A stretch of DNA of 64,000 bases from Haliclona indistincta (lineage: Eukaryota > Porifera > Demospongiae > Haplosclerida > Chalinidae): NCBI GenBank assembly GCA_964017065.1, contig OZ024790.1, positions 2,040,631 through 2,104,630 of the forward strand, in the 5' to 3' direction. The notes under the pieces were generated by a model that was given only the letters and a program-made list of their open reading frames with translations, was not told the DNA's origin and did not search any database. Every line of letters starts with the position of its first letter. Position 1 is the stretch's first letter. Position numbers and translations under genes: made by a program. Shown here one piece after another: positions 63,772 to 64,000 of the stretch.

Positions 63772-64000
63772 ATAGCCGGTTGTTTTCGACTGGATTTAAT
63801 TTTCGATCACCGACTGCCGTTCGAAAATTAAATCCACGAAAATTTGAACCATACCAAAAATTTTGAACACCCAAAATTTTCTCGTGCAGACACATGTGAA
63901 CAGATCGAGGCTAGAGCCCACTTCCAACGCTTCTTACCAGAATCTGACGGTAGCAGCGAGCAGCGGTAGCAGTAAAACTGAACACCAAGCGCCTCTATTA
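63772..64000. mobile_element. Left end of a transposon-like element running off the window
   Basis: ataccgtatagccggttgtt is followed by a hairpin at 63794-63831 with arms ggatttaattttcga and tcgaaaattaaatcc. The 'taccgtat.g..ggt' start resembles the termini of the 38749-49313 element (taccatagggcggta). The other end would lie beyond 64000. Confidence 0.4.

Overview
This window looks like animal nuclear DNA, most likely from a sponge (demosponge-like). The sequence is A+T-rich. Its genes are split by short introns with GT..AG borders, and transposons and repeats dominate. The best taxonomic clues are several NACHT-LRR (NLR) immune-receptor genes with death-fold or CARD-like N-termini, and an exon that joins a hydrophobic leader to a 2A 'NPGP' translational-recoding motif directly before a death-like domain. 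2A-type NLR leaders have been described in sea urchin and in the sponge Amphimedon. No species is claimed.

Layout. 0-14.7 kb: decayed, duplicated DNA with palindromic elements, ankyrin-repeat scraps, a Myb/SANT exon, an unrecognised gene whose exon was tandemly multiplied (4.4-6.0 kb), gag-like fragments and a zinc-knuckle ORF. 15.05-18.18 kb: a 38-bp minisatellite of about 82 copies. 18.97-20.73 kb: two minus-strand host genes, the 5' half of an AMSH/STAMBP deubiquitinase and a frameshifted sulfotransferase-like gene. 21.5-24.8 kb: a hAT transposon with an 8-bp target duplication and a nested TTAA-type MITE, then a LINE scrap. 25.0-29.2 kb: an NLR pseudogene followed by the 3' exons of an epoxide-hydrolase-like gene. 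This block is duplicated at 55.7-59.0 kb. 31.07-31.80 kb: the 2A leader plus death-like exons. 32.9-38.3 kb: TIR transposons and palindromes. 38.75-49.31 kb: a TA-flanked DNA transposon carrying a HIRAN-Ulp1 fusion gene and a convergent pogo/jerky-type transposase. A 1.19-kb foldback element and a 6.49-kb Ty3/gypsy element with identical LTRs have inserted into the transposase, and a hAT MITE has inserted into the gypsy. 52.16-57.95 kb: the best-preserved NLR. 60.29-61.05 kb: a double CARD-like N-terminus of another NLR. 61.4-64 kb: more MITEs.

All NLR pieces are on the plus strand and the intact junctions use phase-1 introns, so their exons are interchangeable. The locus reads as an NLR cluster that has grown by segmental duplication and exon exchange while transposons expanded the spaces between modules. 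Exon borders were inferred by eye from splice consensus and frame. Domain names rest on motif recognition, not on searches.
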